Assembly: GCA_910584905.1 (NCBI GenBank) | Contig: CAJUCQ010000021.1 | Span: 1-23,172 of the forward strand | Length of the DNA stretch: 23,172 bases | Source: an uncultured Muribaculaceae bacterium | Lineage (GTDB): Bacteria > Bacteroidota > Bacteroidia > Bacteroidales > Muribaculaceae | Direction: 5' to 3' | In this document: one piece after another, positions 1 through 8,713 of the stretch | How positions within the stretch are numbered: position 1 is the first letter of the stretch | How the letters are laid out: each line of letters starts with the position of its first letter | Notes under the pieces: generated by a model | What the model was told of the DNA's origin: nothing | Seen by the model: only the letters and a program-made list of their open reading frames with translations | Databases searched by the model: none | Translations under genes and position numbers: made by a program

Positions 1-59
1 ATCGTCGCCCGACAATACTGAAAACTGCTGAGGGGGCTTATCTTATACATGAAGTATGC

Positions 60-85
60 CCAACTTCTGCCATTCAAGAAGTTGG
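60..85. repeat. 9-bp inverted repeat (hairpin) in unassigned DNA at left edge
   Basis: CCAACTTCT (60-68) and AGAAGTTGG (77-85) are perfect inverted repeats around an 8-base loop. They lie in positions 1 to about 105, a stretch that does not continue the glycosyltransferase reading frame ending at 103. No T-run follows on either strand, so a plain intrinsic terminator is not obvious. The hairpin may belong to the end of a mobile element that interrupted the glycosyltransferase gene. That is inference; I do not recognise the element. Confidence 0.5.
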
Positions 86-102
86 ACTCGACGTTTTATG
101 GT

Positions 103-717
103 TTAGCGGACAGTAATAATAAGGAATGTGTTTTCGTCGATGCCAAGCTCATCTCTCTTTTTTTTGCGGATATCGGGATTGTAGATGAATTTTTCAGTGG
201 AAACGGCATTTTTGAACACTGTGAAGTTCTTGCGCCCGTAAAGATGCCGCCCGGCATCAACTCCGCAGGCGAGTCGGGTTGTGACGTTTTTGTTCAAATA
301 TATTTGCGCATACAGGCGGAATATATATTTGTAGTCAAGGCGCGAGGTTGCGATGTGGCTTGAGCTTAGCCTGTTTTCGATGCCGTATTTCTTGGCATAG
401 CGGAGGGCGAAGCCGGTGTTTTCCTGAATATGTCCGTGGACGGCGCAATATTCCGAGGCGTGTTCTTTAAAGAATTTGTCAAGCCAAGCGAAATAGACCG
501 GATATGTCCACGGGCGTATGGCGGGAGCATGGAATATGCGTCCTCCGAGGCTCTTGATTTCGTCGTCGTAGTCGCCTTTGTCGGGATAGTGGACCAAGAA
601 GTCGAACTGCACTTGTGTGCGATCCAATGCCCTATAGTGGTTCATGAGCATTGTCTCGGTGCCTCCACGGTTCATTTTAGCGACAACCTGAAGGACTCTA
701 TATGGAGGATTTGCCAT
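103..717 (-). CDS. GT4-type glycosyltransferase, C-terminal half missing
   Basis: This is the N-terminal part of a GT-B fold glycosyltransferase of the EpsF/GT4 type that adds a sugar during polysaccharide repeat-unit assembly in the cytoplasm. The N-terminal motif MNRGGTETM (residues 15-23) is typical of this family. The protein has only 204 residues, against roughly 360-380 for the family. It stops right after FLIITV-R, where family members continue with a V-G-R-F type motif and the nucleotide-sugar-binding domain. None of the three frames below position 103 restores a convincing C-terminal domain, so the gene looks truncated, probably by an insertion or rearrangement near 105, and the product is likely inactive. 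The start overlaps the end of the preceding GT32 gene by 20 bases. It is the last visible gene of the operon. Confidence 0.8.
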   Translation of the reverse strand: MANPPYRVLQVVAKMNRGGTETMLMNHYRALDRTQVQFDFLVHYPDKGDYDDEIKSLGGRIFHAPAIRPWTYPVYFAWLDKFFKEHASEYCAVHGHIQENTGFALRYAKKYGIENRLSSSHIATSRLDYKYIFRLYAQIYLNKNVTTRLACGVDAGRHLYGRKNFTVFKNAVSTEKFIYNPDIRKKKRDELGIDENTFLIITVR

Positions 718-1441
718 TTTTTACTTTTTTTGTAAGTCTTGAATAGAGGGTGTTGCCAAGCAGAGGGACGATGATGTTGATGCGCACGAAGTTGATAAAG
801 CGCGTTTTGGGCGATACCCACGTGATTGTATGCCAGTGAATCGCATAAGAGTTGCGGGTGATGTTGAGTTTGCCCGAAACAAGAGACCTTACATGGAAGA
901 AATCATCGGGGTAGACGACAATGCCTTCATTGAGTTTGCGGAGTGTGTTTTCGACTTTATAGCCGTATGACGCCAATATATCCTGCATGGAGGTGTTGTT
1001 CACTTCCATGTCGAGTTTGCCGTCTTTCATCACGAACGAACGGCGGTTGAAGGCGTCCATGCATTCCTTGATAAAGGGGTGGCCTTTTTCGGCCATCATC
1101 AGAGCCGTGAGGTAGCCGCCGTCGTCGGTTCCGAGAACACAGCGCGCGGAGAGGAATTCGTTGTCAAAGGGTTTGAGGACTTCGATGTCGGTATCGAGGT
1201 ATATGCCGCCGTAGTTGTAGAGGGCCCACAGGCGCACGTAATCCGATACGAAAGCATATTTGCGGTGCTCGTAAGCTTCTTTGACAAAGGGAATGGACGC
1301 ATCGATGTCGAAAGTCTTTTCATTCCAAAGCTTGAATTCGTAGTCGGGCAGATATTTTTCCCAGCTTCGGATGCATTCTTCAACTTTTTTGGGGAATGGT
1401 TTGTCGCCGAACCAGATGTAGTGGATAATTTTGGGTATCAT
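698..1441 (-). CDS. GT32-type glycosyltransferase (DXD sugar-binding family)
   Basis: A 247-residue cytoplasmic glycosyltransferase of the Gly_transf_sug/GT32 family, close to capsular polysaccharide synthesis proteins. The start MIPKIIHYIWFG is a family hallmark. The conserved block FVSDYVR (64-70) precedes GGIYLDTD (78-85), whose DTD (83-85) is the metal and nucleotide-sugar-binding DXD motif. Length is normal for bacterial members. The start codon overlaps the end of the preceding GT2 gene by 4 bases (ATGA), which fits translational coupling. The same operon holds a second GT32 (12879-13643) that shares the N-terminal blocks but differs in the rest. Donor and acceptor cannot be read from the sequence. 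Confidence 0.9.
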   Translation of the reverse strand: MIPKIIHYIWFGDKPFPKKVEECIRSWEKYLPDYEFKLWNEKTFDIDASIPFVKEAYEHRKYAFVSDYVRLWALYNYGGIYLDTDIEVLKPFDNEFLSARCVLGTDDGGYLTALMMAEKGHPFIKECMDAFNRRSFVMKDGKLDMEVNNTSMQDILASYGYKVENTLRKLNEGIVVYPDDFFHVRSLVSGKLNITRNSYAIHWHTITWVSPKTRFINFVRINIIVPLLGNTLYSRLTKKVKNGKSSI

Positions 1442-2310
1442 CGTTTTAATTTTCGGATTATAATGCCGGCCGGCGCGAGCGTCAGATAAATCGGGTGAAT
1501 CATTTTTGCTTTTGAGAAAAAGCTCTTTTTCGACTTTTCGCCATAGCGCCAGAAGAGGATGGCGTATTTTATCTTGGTTTTGAGTGAAATAGCGGGATTT
1601 TTCAGGGCTTCGGCATACAGGAGCATCGAATACTCAGGGCTTTCGCGGCGACATTTTACGCGCCCGGCGGTGAGGCCGTCGCCGAGATATTCACAGACGT
1701 ATATTCCTTCGTAGCAGTAGCGCAGGCGCGCTCCGGTCATGGCAATGCGATTCCATATCAGGCCTTCGGAGCAGAACTTCTCTCCGGGGAATTCGGGGAA
1801 TGGAAAACGGCGCAGGACGTCGGTCTTGTATATTTCGGCGAGGTCGCCGGTGACACCGTAGCGGGTGCGAATCTCGATGGCGTCGGCGTCAATTATGGAG
1901 AAATCGTTTTCGCCCCCGATTTTAGAGCCGTCGGGTTTGATGCGCAGACCTGAAATGCCGGCGAAATCCGGGTTGTCGATAATCTCGCGTGATTTTCCGA
2001 TAGCCCATTCGACGGCCTTGTCGGTGAGGTGGTCGTCGGAGTCGACGATAAAGAACATTCGCCCCGACGCCTCGCTCACGCCTCGGTTGATGGCGCGGTG
2101 TTTACCGCCGTTGGCCTGTTTGAAGTAGCGGATTCGGACTTTTCCGTCGGCAATGAATTTTTCCATCAGCTCGTCGATGTTGTCGGTCGAGCCGTCGTCG
2201 ACGACAAGCCATTCAAAGTCGTCGCAGGTCTGCCTGCACAGGCTGTCGTAGAGTTTTGTTATAATGTACGCGCGGTTGTAGACCGGCGTAAATACGGTGA
2301 GAAATGCCAT
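1438..2310 (-). CDS. GT2 family glycosyltransferase
   Basis: A 290-residue inverting glycosyltransferase with an N-terminal GT-A domain. FTPVYNR begins the fold, VVDDGSTD (36-43) binds the nucleotide, and DSDD (90-93) is the metal-binding DXD motif. NGGKHRAINRG (67-77) resembles GT2 enzymes of capsule loci that carry a GGK-HxA box. No long membrane helix is evident, so it probably acts at the inner face of the membrane on a lipid-linked repeat unit. It is separated from the upstream EpsG-like gene by 24 bases, one of the larger gaps in the operon, and overlaps the downstream GT32 by 4 bases. Confidence 0.9.
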   Translation of the reverse strand: MAFLTVFTPVYNRAYIITKLYDSLCRQTCDDFEWLVVDDGSTDNIDELMEKFIADGKVRIRYFKQANGGKHRAINRGVSEASGRMFFIVDSDDHLTDKAVEWAIGKSREIIDNPDFAGISGLRIKPDGSKIGGENDFSIIDADAIEIRTRYGVTGDLAEIYKTDVLRRFPFPEFPGEKFCSEGLIWNRIAMTGARLRYCYEGIYVCEYLGDGLTAGRVKCRRESPEYSMLLYAEALKNPAISLKTKIKYAILFWRYGEKSKKSFFSKAKMIHPIYLTLAPAGIIIRKLKR

Positions 2311-2334
2311 GGCAATCGTGCGGGAGGAGGGGGG

Positions 2335-3405
2335 TTATATCATCTTGAATGCGGCTTCGCCGAGGAGTATAATCGCAAGCCAGTAGTTGGGCCGTTTAAC
2401 CGGGGCGTCGCGCTGAAGGAGGGGATATACGAGGACAATCGGCATCATGAACCACGACAGGTATGCGAAACGGTCCGTGAAGTTGGCGCGGATAACGAGC
2501 ACCCAGAATGAGTTCGTGAGGATGTAAGCATTTAAAATCTGCTGATAGAGACGATTCTTATAATTTTTCTTTGCTGTGTAATAATAACCTACAATAATGG
2601 GAATGAAAGAATATATGATAAAGTCCCATCTGAAGCCCTGCTGATACAATGTATTTTGAGTTGTGAGATAAGATGTGCGTGAATCATCGACTATGGTGGA
2701 TAAGAAGGAATTGAAGATTGAACCGGCTATAAGTCCGATAGGCACGGCAAGAAGCCAAAGTTTAATATACAACGAGGTTTTGTTATAATATTTACTTATT
2801 AAAATCATACATATCGGAATTGACATGGAAAAATGCGTCAGTACAGATATTGCAAAAAGGGAGTACATTATTATAGGGCGGCGATGGAAAGACAAACCTA
2901 AGAAAATGCCGCTTATCGCGATGCCGGCGCGCAATGTGTTGACCCCGTATGACGTGAACCCCATGCTGGCCACCGTGACAAGCAGAAGCCATAAGATATT
3001 GCCTTTTGCAAACCTCTGACATGCAAAAAAATAGATGGTTATGTATATTATGGCTAATACAATTAGGTATAATTCTACATCGCAAAATGGAGCGCATATA
3101 TTTGAAATAAGGCCCCACATCGGATCTTTACCTTCAAGCATAAAGTCGTAGCCATTGTGTTTGATTGATAAAAAACCGGTTGCATATGCCATACGGTCGC
3201 CATAAGTAGTCCATCCTACGGGATTACATCCAAGACGGAATATCATCAAGGCTGCATATGCGGTAGCAAAGAAAAATGTGTGATTTTTCTTATTTACCGG
3301 TAATGTAAGGGCAAAAAAAGCTCCGATTATACTTACGACGACAACTATAAATTTCGTCTGATTGTACCATTGGAGAAATTCAAGAAGCTGTGGAGTCAGA
3401 TTCAT
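2335..3405 (-). CDS. EpsG/Wzy-like polysaccharide polymerase (membrane protein)
   Basis: A 356-residue polytopic membrane protein made almost wholly of hydrophobic helices. It resembles the EpsG family, which is thought to polymerise repeat units on the outer face of the inner membrane in a Wzy-like role. Visible family-like stretches are GVNTLRAGIAISGIFLGLSF, a loop FRWDFIIYSFIPII, and NFTDRFAYLSWFMMPIVLVY near the C-terminus, with charged residues placed between helices. It is the only polymerase candidate in the window and sits with a flippase and many glycosyltransferases, which supports a Wzx/Wzy-dependent route. Codon use is AT-richer than in the regulatory genes upstream. The start shares ATGA with the stop of the acyltransferase gene. 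Confidence 0.8.
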   Translation of the reverse strand: MNLTPQLLEFLQWYNQTKFIVVVVSIIGAFFALTLPVNKKNHTFFFATAYAALMIFRLGCNPVGWTTYGDRMAYATGFLSIKHNGYDFMLEGKDPMWGLISNICAPFCDVELYLIVLAIIYITIYFFACQRFAKGNILWLLLVTVASMGFTSYGVNTLRAGIAISGIFLGLSFHRRPIIMYSLFAISVLTHFSMSIPICMILISKYYNKTSLYIKLWLLAVPIGLIAGSIFNSFLSTIVDDSRTSYLTTQNTLYQQGFRWDFIIYSFIPIIVGYYYTAKKNYKNRLYQQILNAYILTNSFWVLVIRANFTDRFAYLSWFMMPIVLVYPLLQRDAPVKRPNYWLAIILLGEAAFKMI

Positions 3406-4493
3406 GATTTGGTTGATGTCATTTTATGGAACATGCGTTCAGCTGAAGACTGAATCTTCTTAGTATTCTTTTCAAATATGAGATGAAATATATAGGCGAA
3501 GATTATGCAACCAAGGCAGAACACGATAAAAATTGAAAAAGTTTTAAAGTTTAACTCGTTAAATTTGTGTCCGTATTTCATCCAAATTTTTATTAATTGA
3601 TAATGAGTCAGGAATAACGAATAACTGAATTTTGCAAGTTTGTCTCCGCAAAATGAAATTGCTTTTTGAATCTTGCCCGATGGAACATGATTGACTGCTT
3701 GCGATATGAGAATGGCCAATGTGCCGAATATTATAATTCGCATTATTATGCCTGTCTCAGGCGGAAATACATTCCAGATTGTGATGTTTGAATTTTGATG
3801 GGAGAACATGCCCGCTCCAAAAGCAAGGATGCCAATCAAAGCGGTTAAAGCAAGGTTTTTAGGCTTTATTTTGTAGTCTTTGAGATAGAATGCGGCCAAT
3901 CCGATGAAAATACAGAAAAACCATAACACATTTAGTTGTGATAGCATCCATCCTGATACACAAAATAAAATCAGCCCCCAAATCATCGACGTTCCCTTTT
4001 TCCTGAAAAACAAAAAGCCGGTAAACAGTATGATATAGAACCATATTTCATAAGCCAGGGTCCAAAAAACGCCTCCTGCATCACCAACGATGAATTGAAG
4101 TCCGACGTATTGTCCGGCTAATTGCCCCCAGTTGACATGTAGCCCAAGGAGTGTATTTGTCAGGATTATAAGTAATATTGCGCCGGTGAGCGGTACTCCG
4201 ATTCTGAATATGCGGTCAAATAAAAATTTTCTCAGAGAAAGTTGTCCGGTTTTAAATCGTTGAATATTGATGCCGCCGACAAGAAATCCTGATAGTATAA
4301 AGAATAGAATGACTCCGAAAAGACCGTTCCCGCAGATGAAATAAAATAATATAGTCAGGAGATTTTGTGATGATGGTAAAAGATTTACGTAATATTCAAA
4401 CATTTCCCCTCTGACGTGAACGAGAAGAACTAATATAGCAGCAAAAGCACGGATTGTGTCAAGCCAATAGTAGTGTTGCGTTATTTTTTTCAT
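3402..4493 (-). CDS. acyltransferase 3 family membrane O-acyltransferase
   Basis: A 363-residue integral membrane protein of the acyltransferase 3 family (Acyl_transf_3), which moves acyl groups such as acetyl from the cytoplasm to sugars on the far side of the membrane. The N-terminal block YYWLDTIRAFAAILVLLVHV (residues 8-27) is the family signature and includes the conserved histidine (26). FFILSGFLVGG around residues 64-74 and FDRIFRIGVPL are also typical. About ten hydrophobic segments can be seen. It is the only membrane-embedded acyltransferase here and probably decorates the polysaccharide. A 6-base gap separates it from the upstream GT4 gene, and it overlaps the polymerase gene by 4 bases. 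Confidence 0.88.
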   Translation of the reverse strand: MKKITQHYYWLDTIRAFAAILVLLVHVRGEMFEYYVNLLPSSQNLLTILFYFICGNGLFGVILFFILSGFLVGGINIQRFKTGQLSLRKFLFDRIFRIGVPLTGAILLIILTNTLLGLHVNWGQLAGQYVGLQFIVGDAGGVFWTLAYEIWFYIILFTGFLFFRKKGTSMIWGLILFCVSGWMLSQLNVLWFFCIFIGLAAFYLKDYKIKPKNLALTALIGILAFGAGMFSHQNSNITIWNVFPPETGIIMRIIIFGTLAILISQAVNHVPSGKIQKAISFCGDKLAKFSYSLFLTHYQLIKIWMKYGHKFNELNFKTFSIFIVFCLGCIIFAYIFHLIFEKNTKKIQSSAERMFHKMTSTKS

Positions 4494-4499
4494 AATTGT

Positions 4500-5669
4500 T
4501 TACATCTTAGAGAGTAATCGGTAGATATTTGCAAGTTGGGCGTCGTTGTCCGGGGTCTCGGATTTCAGCCGTTCGATATAGCTGCGTTGCAGAGCGGGGT
4601 TCTCGGCGAGTGTGCGTATCCCTTCTGCAATTGCCTCGGGCGTCATTTCCACGATTGTAGCGTTTACGCCGTTGGTGAACTGGTCGTTTACGGTCGAGAA
4701 GTTTGTCACAACCACGGGCTTGGCCAGTATCTTGGCTTCGTCGAGGGCTATCGAACGCCCCTCGAACAGCGACGGATGGACGAATATATCAGCCCGCGAG
4801 GTGTAGGCGTACGGGTTTCGGCGCAGACCGAGAAATGTGATGTTTTCGTCAAGGCCAAGTTCTTTAATCAAGGATTTGTAATCCATATCGCCAGAATCTT
4901 TTCCGATAAAGAACCAATGGAAGTTCATTCCTTTGTCTTTCATTATTTTGGCGGCTTTCAGGGCGAGGTCGGAGCCTTTGTTTTTGCTGATATGACCGAC
5001 GGTAATCAGGCGGAGTGCGCTGACATTCATTTCCGGCGCTTCTTCGCGGGCAAGTTTGTGAATCAGCTCGGGCGAGGATAGATTTGGGATAACTTGGATT
5101 TTATGCGCTTCATCAGGGAAAAACGCTCTCAGCGAAGCTGCGCAGATTTCCGAGATAGTGAAGATGCCGTCGGCTTTGGGAAAATACCGTTTGTCGGCCA
5201 TGTAGTAATAAGGCCATTTGGCATAGTCGCTGTGGAAGAATGTATATTTTTTGCGCGCTTTCAGCTTGTCAATCATGTAATAAAGCTGTTGCTGGCCGTT
5301 GTAGTCGACGATGACGTCGAATTCGCCTTCAATCGCCGGCATAAGCCGCGCCAAAAGCGTGCCGGCTTTGGCTTTGTCGAAGCGCGAGAGCAGGAGGCGC
5401 GCACAAGAGCCGACGAATGCGGCGAAAGCGCCTTCTTGGAGTAGCGGTAAGAGCCCTGACGGGCCGGCAAAGAGCCGGGCAATGCGCCTGTGGCGGATAA
5501 CGGTAATTCCGTCGGGGAGGAGGGGCTCCAGCAGGTTTGCGCCGTCGCCGCAGATAAGCAGAGAGATGTCGAAGCGCTTGCGGTCGATGAGGTTGAGCAG
5601 GTTGACGATGCTTTTCGACACGCCGCCCTCGCCGAGATTGCTTATGATGAAGAGTATGCTTGGTTTCAT
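4500..5669 (-). CDS. GT4 family glycosyltransferase
   Basis: A 389-residue GT-B fold retaining glycosyltransferase. The N-terminal acceptor domain opens with ILFIISNLGEGGVSKS. The C-terminal donor-binding domain begins at LRLITVGHISKNKG (219-232) and carries the EX7E motif E303-E311 in LFEGRSIALDEA, which contacts the nucleotide sugar. Both domains are complete, unlike the truncated GT4 at the left edge. It belongs to the polysaccharide operon: ATGA overlap with the upstream GT4 and a 6-base gap to the acyltransferase. Two adjacent GT4 genes may add successive residues of the repeat unit, but the order of sugars cannot be inferred. Confidence 0.92.
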   Translation of the reverse strand: MKPSILFIISNLGEGGVSKSIVNLLNLIDRKRFDISLLICGDGANLLEPLLPDGITVIRHRRIARLFAGPSGLLPLLQEGAFAAFVGSCARLLLSRFDKAKAGTLLARLMPAIEGEFDVIVDYNGQQQLYYMIDKLKARKKYTFFHSDYAKWPYYYMADKRYFPKADGIFTISEICAASLRAFFPDEAHKIQVIPNLSSPELIHKLAREEAPEMNVSALRLITVGHISKNKGSDLALKAAKIMKDKGMNFHWFFIGKDSGDMDYKSLIKELGLDENITFLGLRRNPYAYTSRADIFVHPSLFEGRSIALDEAKILAKPVVVTNFSTVNDQFTNGVNATIVEMTPEAIAEGIRTLAENPALQRSYIERLKSETPDNDAQLANIYRLLSKM

Positions 5670-6784
5670 ATTGTCAGGTCAGCTATTGCATTTATACAAT
5701 TGTTGACGGAGTAGTCGTCGGGGCGACGGGCGGCGGTGCGGGCCAGCTTTTCTCTCTTTTCAGGCTTGTCATAAAGGTCTTTCAAGGCCTCGAATAGCGA
5801 TGGGGCTGAAAAGTCGGTGAGGATGCCGTATTCGTTGTTGCCGATGATTTCCGAGGGGCCTGCCGTGCGGGTTGAGATGACGGGCACTCCGAGACACATG
5901 GCTTCGGGGATGACGAGGCAGAAGCCCTCGTAGTTTGATGTCACCATCAGGACGTCGGCCGAGGCTATGTGCGGGAAGGGGTTCTTTTGGAAGCCGGTGA
6001 ATTCCACGCAGTCTTCAAGTCCGAGGGCTTTTGTGCGTTCGAGCAGGGCGTCGCGCAAGGAGCCGTCGCCCACCCATTTGAATTTAATGTCCAAGCCGGC
6101 CTCTTTGGCAAGCCGGGCCACATCGAGAAAGCGCTCGGGTTTTTTGGGCTCGGTGAGGCGTCCGACGGTTACTACCGTAAACGAGTCGTGCTTACGCGCT
6201 TCGCCGGCCATGCGTATGATTTTATCGCGGTCGATAGGGTTGTAGATTACGCGCATTTCTGACGTACATTCCGGGAAGCGGCGTCTGAACGCGTCTTCGC
6301 AGTATTGCGATACGTTCACTACGTAGTCCATATTGTTGTATGCGGCTATTTCTTCGCCCGGAAAGAATTGTCCGGCTTCGTAACGGTGGAAGTCAAGGTC
6401 GGCGTGGACCCAAGCGGCTTTTTTTGCCGCGGTGGTGCGCAGGGCGCCGAGTTTTGTGGGCATGCCTTCGAGGAAGGATATTTCGAGGTCGTAGTCGCGA
6501 CGGAGTTTGGGGCCGTTCATCTTGCGCGAGAGCAGGCGGTTGCAGCGGAACCACATGGAGAGGCGTGTGGCAATTTTGTAGCCCGTGGTGTATCCGTCCC
6601 ACAATTCGATTACGTTCACCTGTGGGGGCACTTCGTCCATAAGTGCGCCACCGCGGCATATCACGGCGAGGTCTACGTCGTAGTGGCTGTAGTCGATGTT
6701 GCGCAGGAGGTCGATGAGCACGCGTTCGGCGCCGCCTCCGCCGAGGGGGCCGTCGATAAAGAGAATGCGTTTGCGTGTTGTCAT
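5666..6784 (-). CDS. GT4 family glycosyltransferase
   Basis: A 372-residue GT-B glycosyltransferase. RILFIDGPLGGGGAERVL (5-22) is the glycine-rich N-terminal loop of the GT4 family. The second domain starts at VVTVGRL (204-210) and contains VGDG (238-241) and the EX7E pair E286-E294 in YEGFCLVIPEAM, followed by PVISTRTAGPSEII. It therefore looks complete and catalytically competent. It overlaps the upstream GT2 gene and the downstream GT4 gene by 4 bases each. GC content is higher than in the GT2 genes further upstream, a sign that the operon is assembled from genes of mixed origin. Confidence 0.92.
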   Translation of the reverse strand: MTTRKRILFIDGPLGGGGAERVLIDLLRNIDYSHYDVDLAVICRGGALMDEVPPQVNVIELWDGYTTGYKIATRLSMWFRCNRLLSRKMNGPKLRRDYDLEISFLEGMPTKLGALRTTAAKKAAWVHADLDFHRYEAGQFFPGEEIAAYNNMDYVVNVSQYCEDAFRRRFPECTSEMRVIYNPIDRDKIIRMAGEARKHDSFTVVTVGRLTEPKKPERFLDVARLAKEAGLDIKFKWVGDGSLRDALLERTKALGLEDCVEFTGFQKNPFPHIASADVLMVTSNYEGFCLVIPEAMCLGVPVISTRTAGPSEIIGNNEYGILTDFSAPSLFEALKDLYDKPEKREKLARTAARRPDDYSVNNCINAIADLTI

Positions 6785-7764
6785 TTGCTAAATCGGTGGT
6801 GTAAGGCCTGATATATCAAATTTGCCGATTTCAGTCGGAGCAGTAGCCCGAGAATTTTGTTTATACCGAGTCGATGGAGTGCGGTGAGGGAGGTGTCGTA
6901 GGTCGGGAGGCGCAGAATCCGGCGGATTTCGTTTGTGGCTTCGCGGCTTGAAAGCGGGCTTTTGGTGTTGGATATGTTCACGAGTCCCCACATTATATGT
7001 TTCAAAAAAATCAGTTTTGAGTCCTCGGTCGGATTTGTGATGGTCTTTGCTGCCTCGATTTCGATTTTTCCGAGTGTGTAGGCTGTGTTGAGGTGGAAGC
7101 GGCCGGTCGATGATGTCGGATATTTGATGTAATGATATGTCGCCGCCGGTATCATGCGCACGCAGCTGATGTGTCGGAAATATTGAAGATTGAACACCAA
7201 GTCTTCGGCGTAAGAGATTTTTTCGTCAAATCTTATGTCGTTATCCTTGATTATGCTTGTTTTGTATATTTTGTTGCAAGGCGACGAAAGAAGATAGTTG
7301 TCGAATAAGATGGCGAAATCCTCTTTTTCTACATAAGTGTTGTTGTGATATATAGCACTGCATACAGGGTCGAGTTCCGAGGGTCTGCCGTCAATGAAGT
7401 CAATCTGCATTTGTATCATAGAGCAGTCGGCTTTGGGTGAGAGGCCGCCGACGAGGGTGCTCAGATGGTGAGGTTCGACCAAGTCGTCGCCGTCAATAAA
7501 GATGATGTATTCACCGTTTGCGGCCTCTAAGCCTGCGTTGCGAGCACGGCTCACGCCTACGTGGGGCAGGCGGAGCACTCTTATTCGGCTGTCGTTGATG
7601 TTTTCGGCTTTTTCGGCGGTGCCGTCATCGCTTCCGTCGTCAACGACGATGATTTCGATGTTGCTGTAGTCTTGAGCCATCAACGACGCAATGCAGCTCG
7701 CTATATAGGGTGCTGCATTATATGTCGGCACAATGATTGATACAAGCGCGTCGTTATTTACCAT
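6781..7764 (-). CDS. GT2 family glycosyltransferase
   Basis: A 327-residue GT-A glycosyltransferase. I start it at the ATG at 7764 (MVNNDALVSIIVPTYN) because homology to the family begins there. The open frame extends 45 codons further upstream, but that part is unlike any GT2 N-terminus and lies inside the preceding gene. VVDDGSDDGT (40-49) and DGDD (91-94) are the nucleotide- and metal-binding motifs, and GVSRARNAGLEAANGEYIIF is the classic block between them. With this start the gene overlaps the preceding GT2 by 11 bases. The C-terminal third has no clear motif and probably determines the acceptor. Confidence 0.9.
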   Translation of the reverse strand: MVNNDALVSIIVPTYNAAPYIASCIASLMAQDYSNIEIIVVDDGSDDGTAEKAENINDSRIRVLRLPHVGVSRARNAGLEAANGEYIIFIDGDDLVEPHHLSTLVGGLSPKADCSMIQMQIDFIDGRPSELDPVCSAIYHNNTYVEKEDFAILFDNYLLSSPCNKIYKTSIIKDNDIRFDEKISYAEDLVFNLQYFRHISCVRMIPAATYHYIKYPTSSTGRFHLNTAYTLGKIEIEAAKTITNPTEDSKLIFLKHIMWGLVNISNTKSPLSSREATNEIRRILRLPTYDTSLTALHRLGINKILGLLLRLKSANLIYQALHHRFSK

Positions 7765-8713
7765 GAGTGCGCAGGCGTATATATATTTGTAGTAAAAGTG
7801 GGCATATGACCCCGGCTTTGAGTATGAGTCGTGTTGTGGTTGAGTATTCCGGCATGTTGCACCATAACGTATTCGCTTCAGGCCACATCTTGATTGCAAG
7901 TGAGGCGTTGTGCATCCCGTCGCGGAACAAAACTTCTCCTTTCATCTTTGCTTTGAATGTGAGCATAATAGAATCCGGAAGATTGTGTTCTTTAAACCAC
8001 ATATCAAGTCGGCTTATATTCGGAATGATATTTCTTTCAAAATTAATCTTGAATTTTTGGGTAGTTATGGAGTCTGAAATCGTTCGGTCGTAGTTATACA
8101 GTATGTCGTTTATACTTTTTACTTTTTTAGAAAGAGCGTATGCTCTCATCATGACGTTGGTATCCTCGCCGGAATTTATTCCATCAAAAGGATATATTTC
8201 GTTTTTGGCAATCAAATCTCGGCGTACTAAACAGTTCCAGAGCGTAAATGAGAATTGCCATTTCAAGAGGGCTTCAAGTCCGGAGCCTTCGAAGGTTGGC
8301 CGATATTCGGCAGTACTGTTTCTTTTAATTTCGCGGTATCCGAATGTAAGAATATCAGTATTATATTTTTCTGCGGCTTCATAGCTGCGCTCAAGTGTTG
8401 TGAGTTCCATCCAGTCATCGGGGTCACAATGTATAATATATTTGCCTTGAGCGGCTTTCATGCCTGTGGTACGGGCGGCGGCTACCCCCTGATTCGTTTT
8501 GTGGCTGATTATTTTGAACTGTTTGTGCGGAAAGTCTTTGGCCGTTTGCTTGAGATTTGCTATGGATTTGTCGGGCGAACAGTCGTCTACAAATATAAAT
8601 TCAACATCTTCGAGTGTTTGTCCGAAAAGGCTACGGGCACATCTATCAATAGTGTCCGCTGCATTATATACAGCGATTATGACAGAGACTTTATATTTCG
8701 GAGAACTCATCAT
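7754..8713 (-). CDS. GT2 family glycosyltransferase
   Basis: A 319-residue GT-A glycosyltransferase. The start at 8713 (MMSSPKYKVSVIIAVYN) gives an ATGA overlap with the preceding stop, matching the rest of the operon. The longer frame beginning at 8821 would add 36 residues that fall inside the preceding gene and do not resemble the family. FVDDCSPD (41-48) and DPDD (97-100) are the donor- and metal-binding motifs, and NQGVAAARTTGMKAAQGKYI links them. The DPDD form is common in capsule GT2 enzymes. The gene is AT-rich compared with the regulator genes at the head of the operon. Confidence 0.9.
   Translation of the reverse strand: MMSSPKYKVSVIIAVYNAADTIDRCARSLFGQTLEDVEFIFVDDCSPDKSIANLKQTAKDFPHKQFKIISHKTNQGVAAARTTGMKAAQGKYIIHCDPDDWMELTTLERSYEAAEKYNTDILTFGYREIKRNSTAEYRPTFEGSGLEALLKWQFSFTLWNCLVRRDLIAKNEIYPFDGINSGEDTNVMMRAYALSKKVKSINDILYNYDRTISDSITTQKFKINFERNIIPNISRLDMWFKEHNLPDSIMLTFKAKMKGEVLFRDGMHNASLAIKMWPEANTLWCNMPEYSTTTRLILKAGVICPLLLQIYIRLRTHGK

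Noticed and set aside
49..363. Plus-strand ORF of 104 residues at the left edge
   Set aside because: Most of it is the complement of the truncated glycosyltransferase. Only the first 20 codons lie outside, too few to call a gene.
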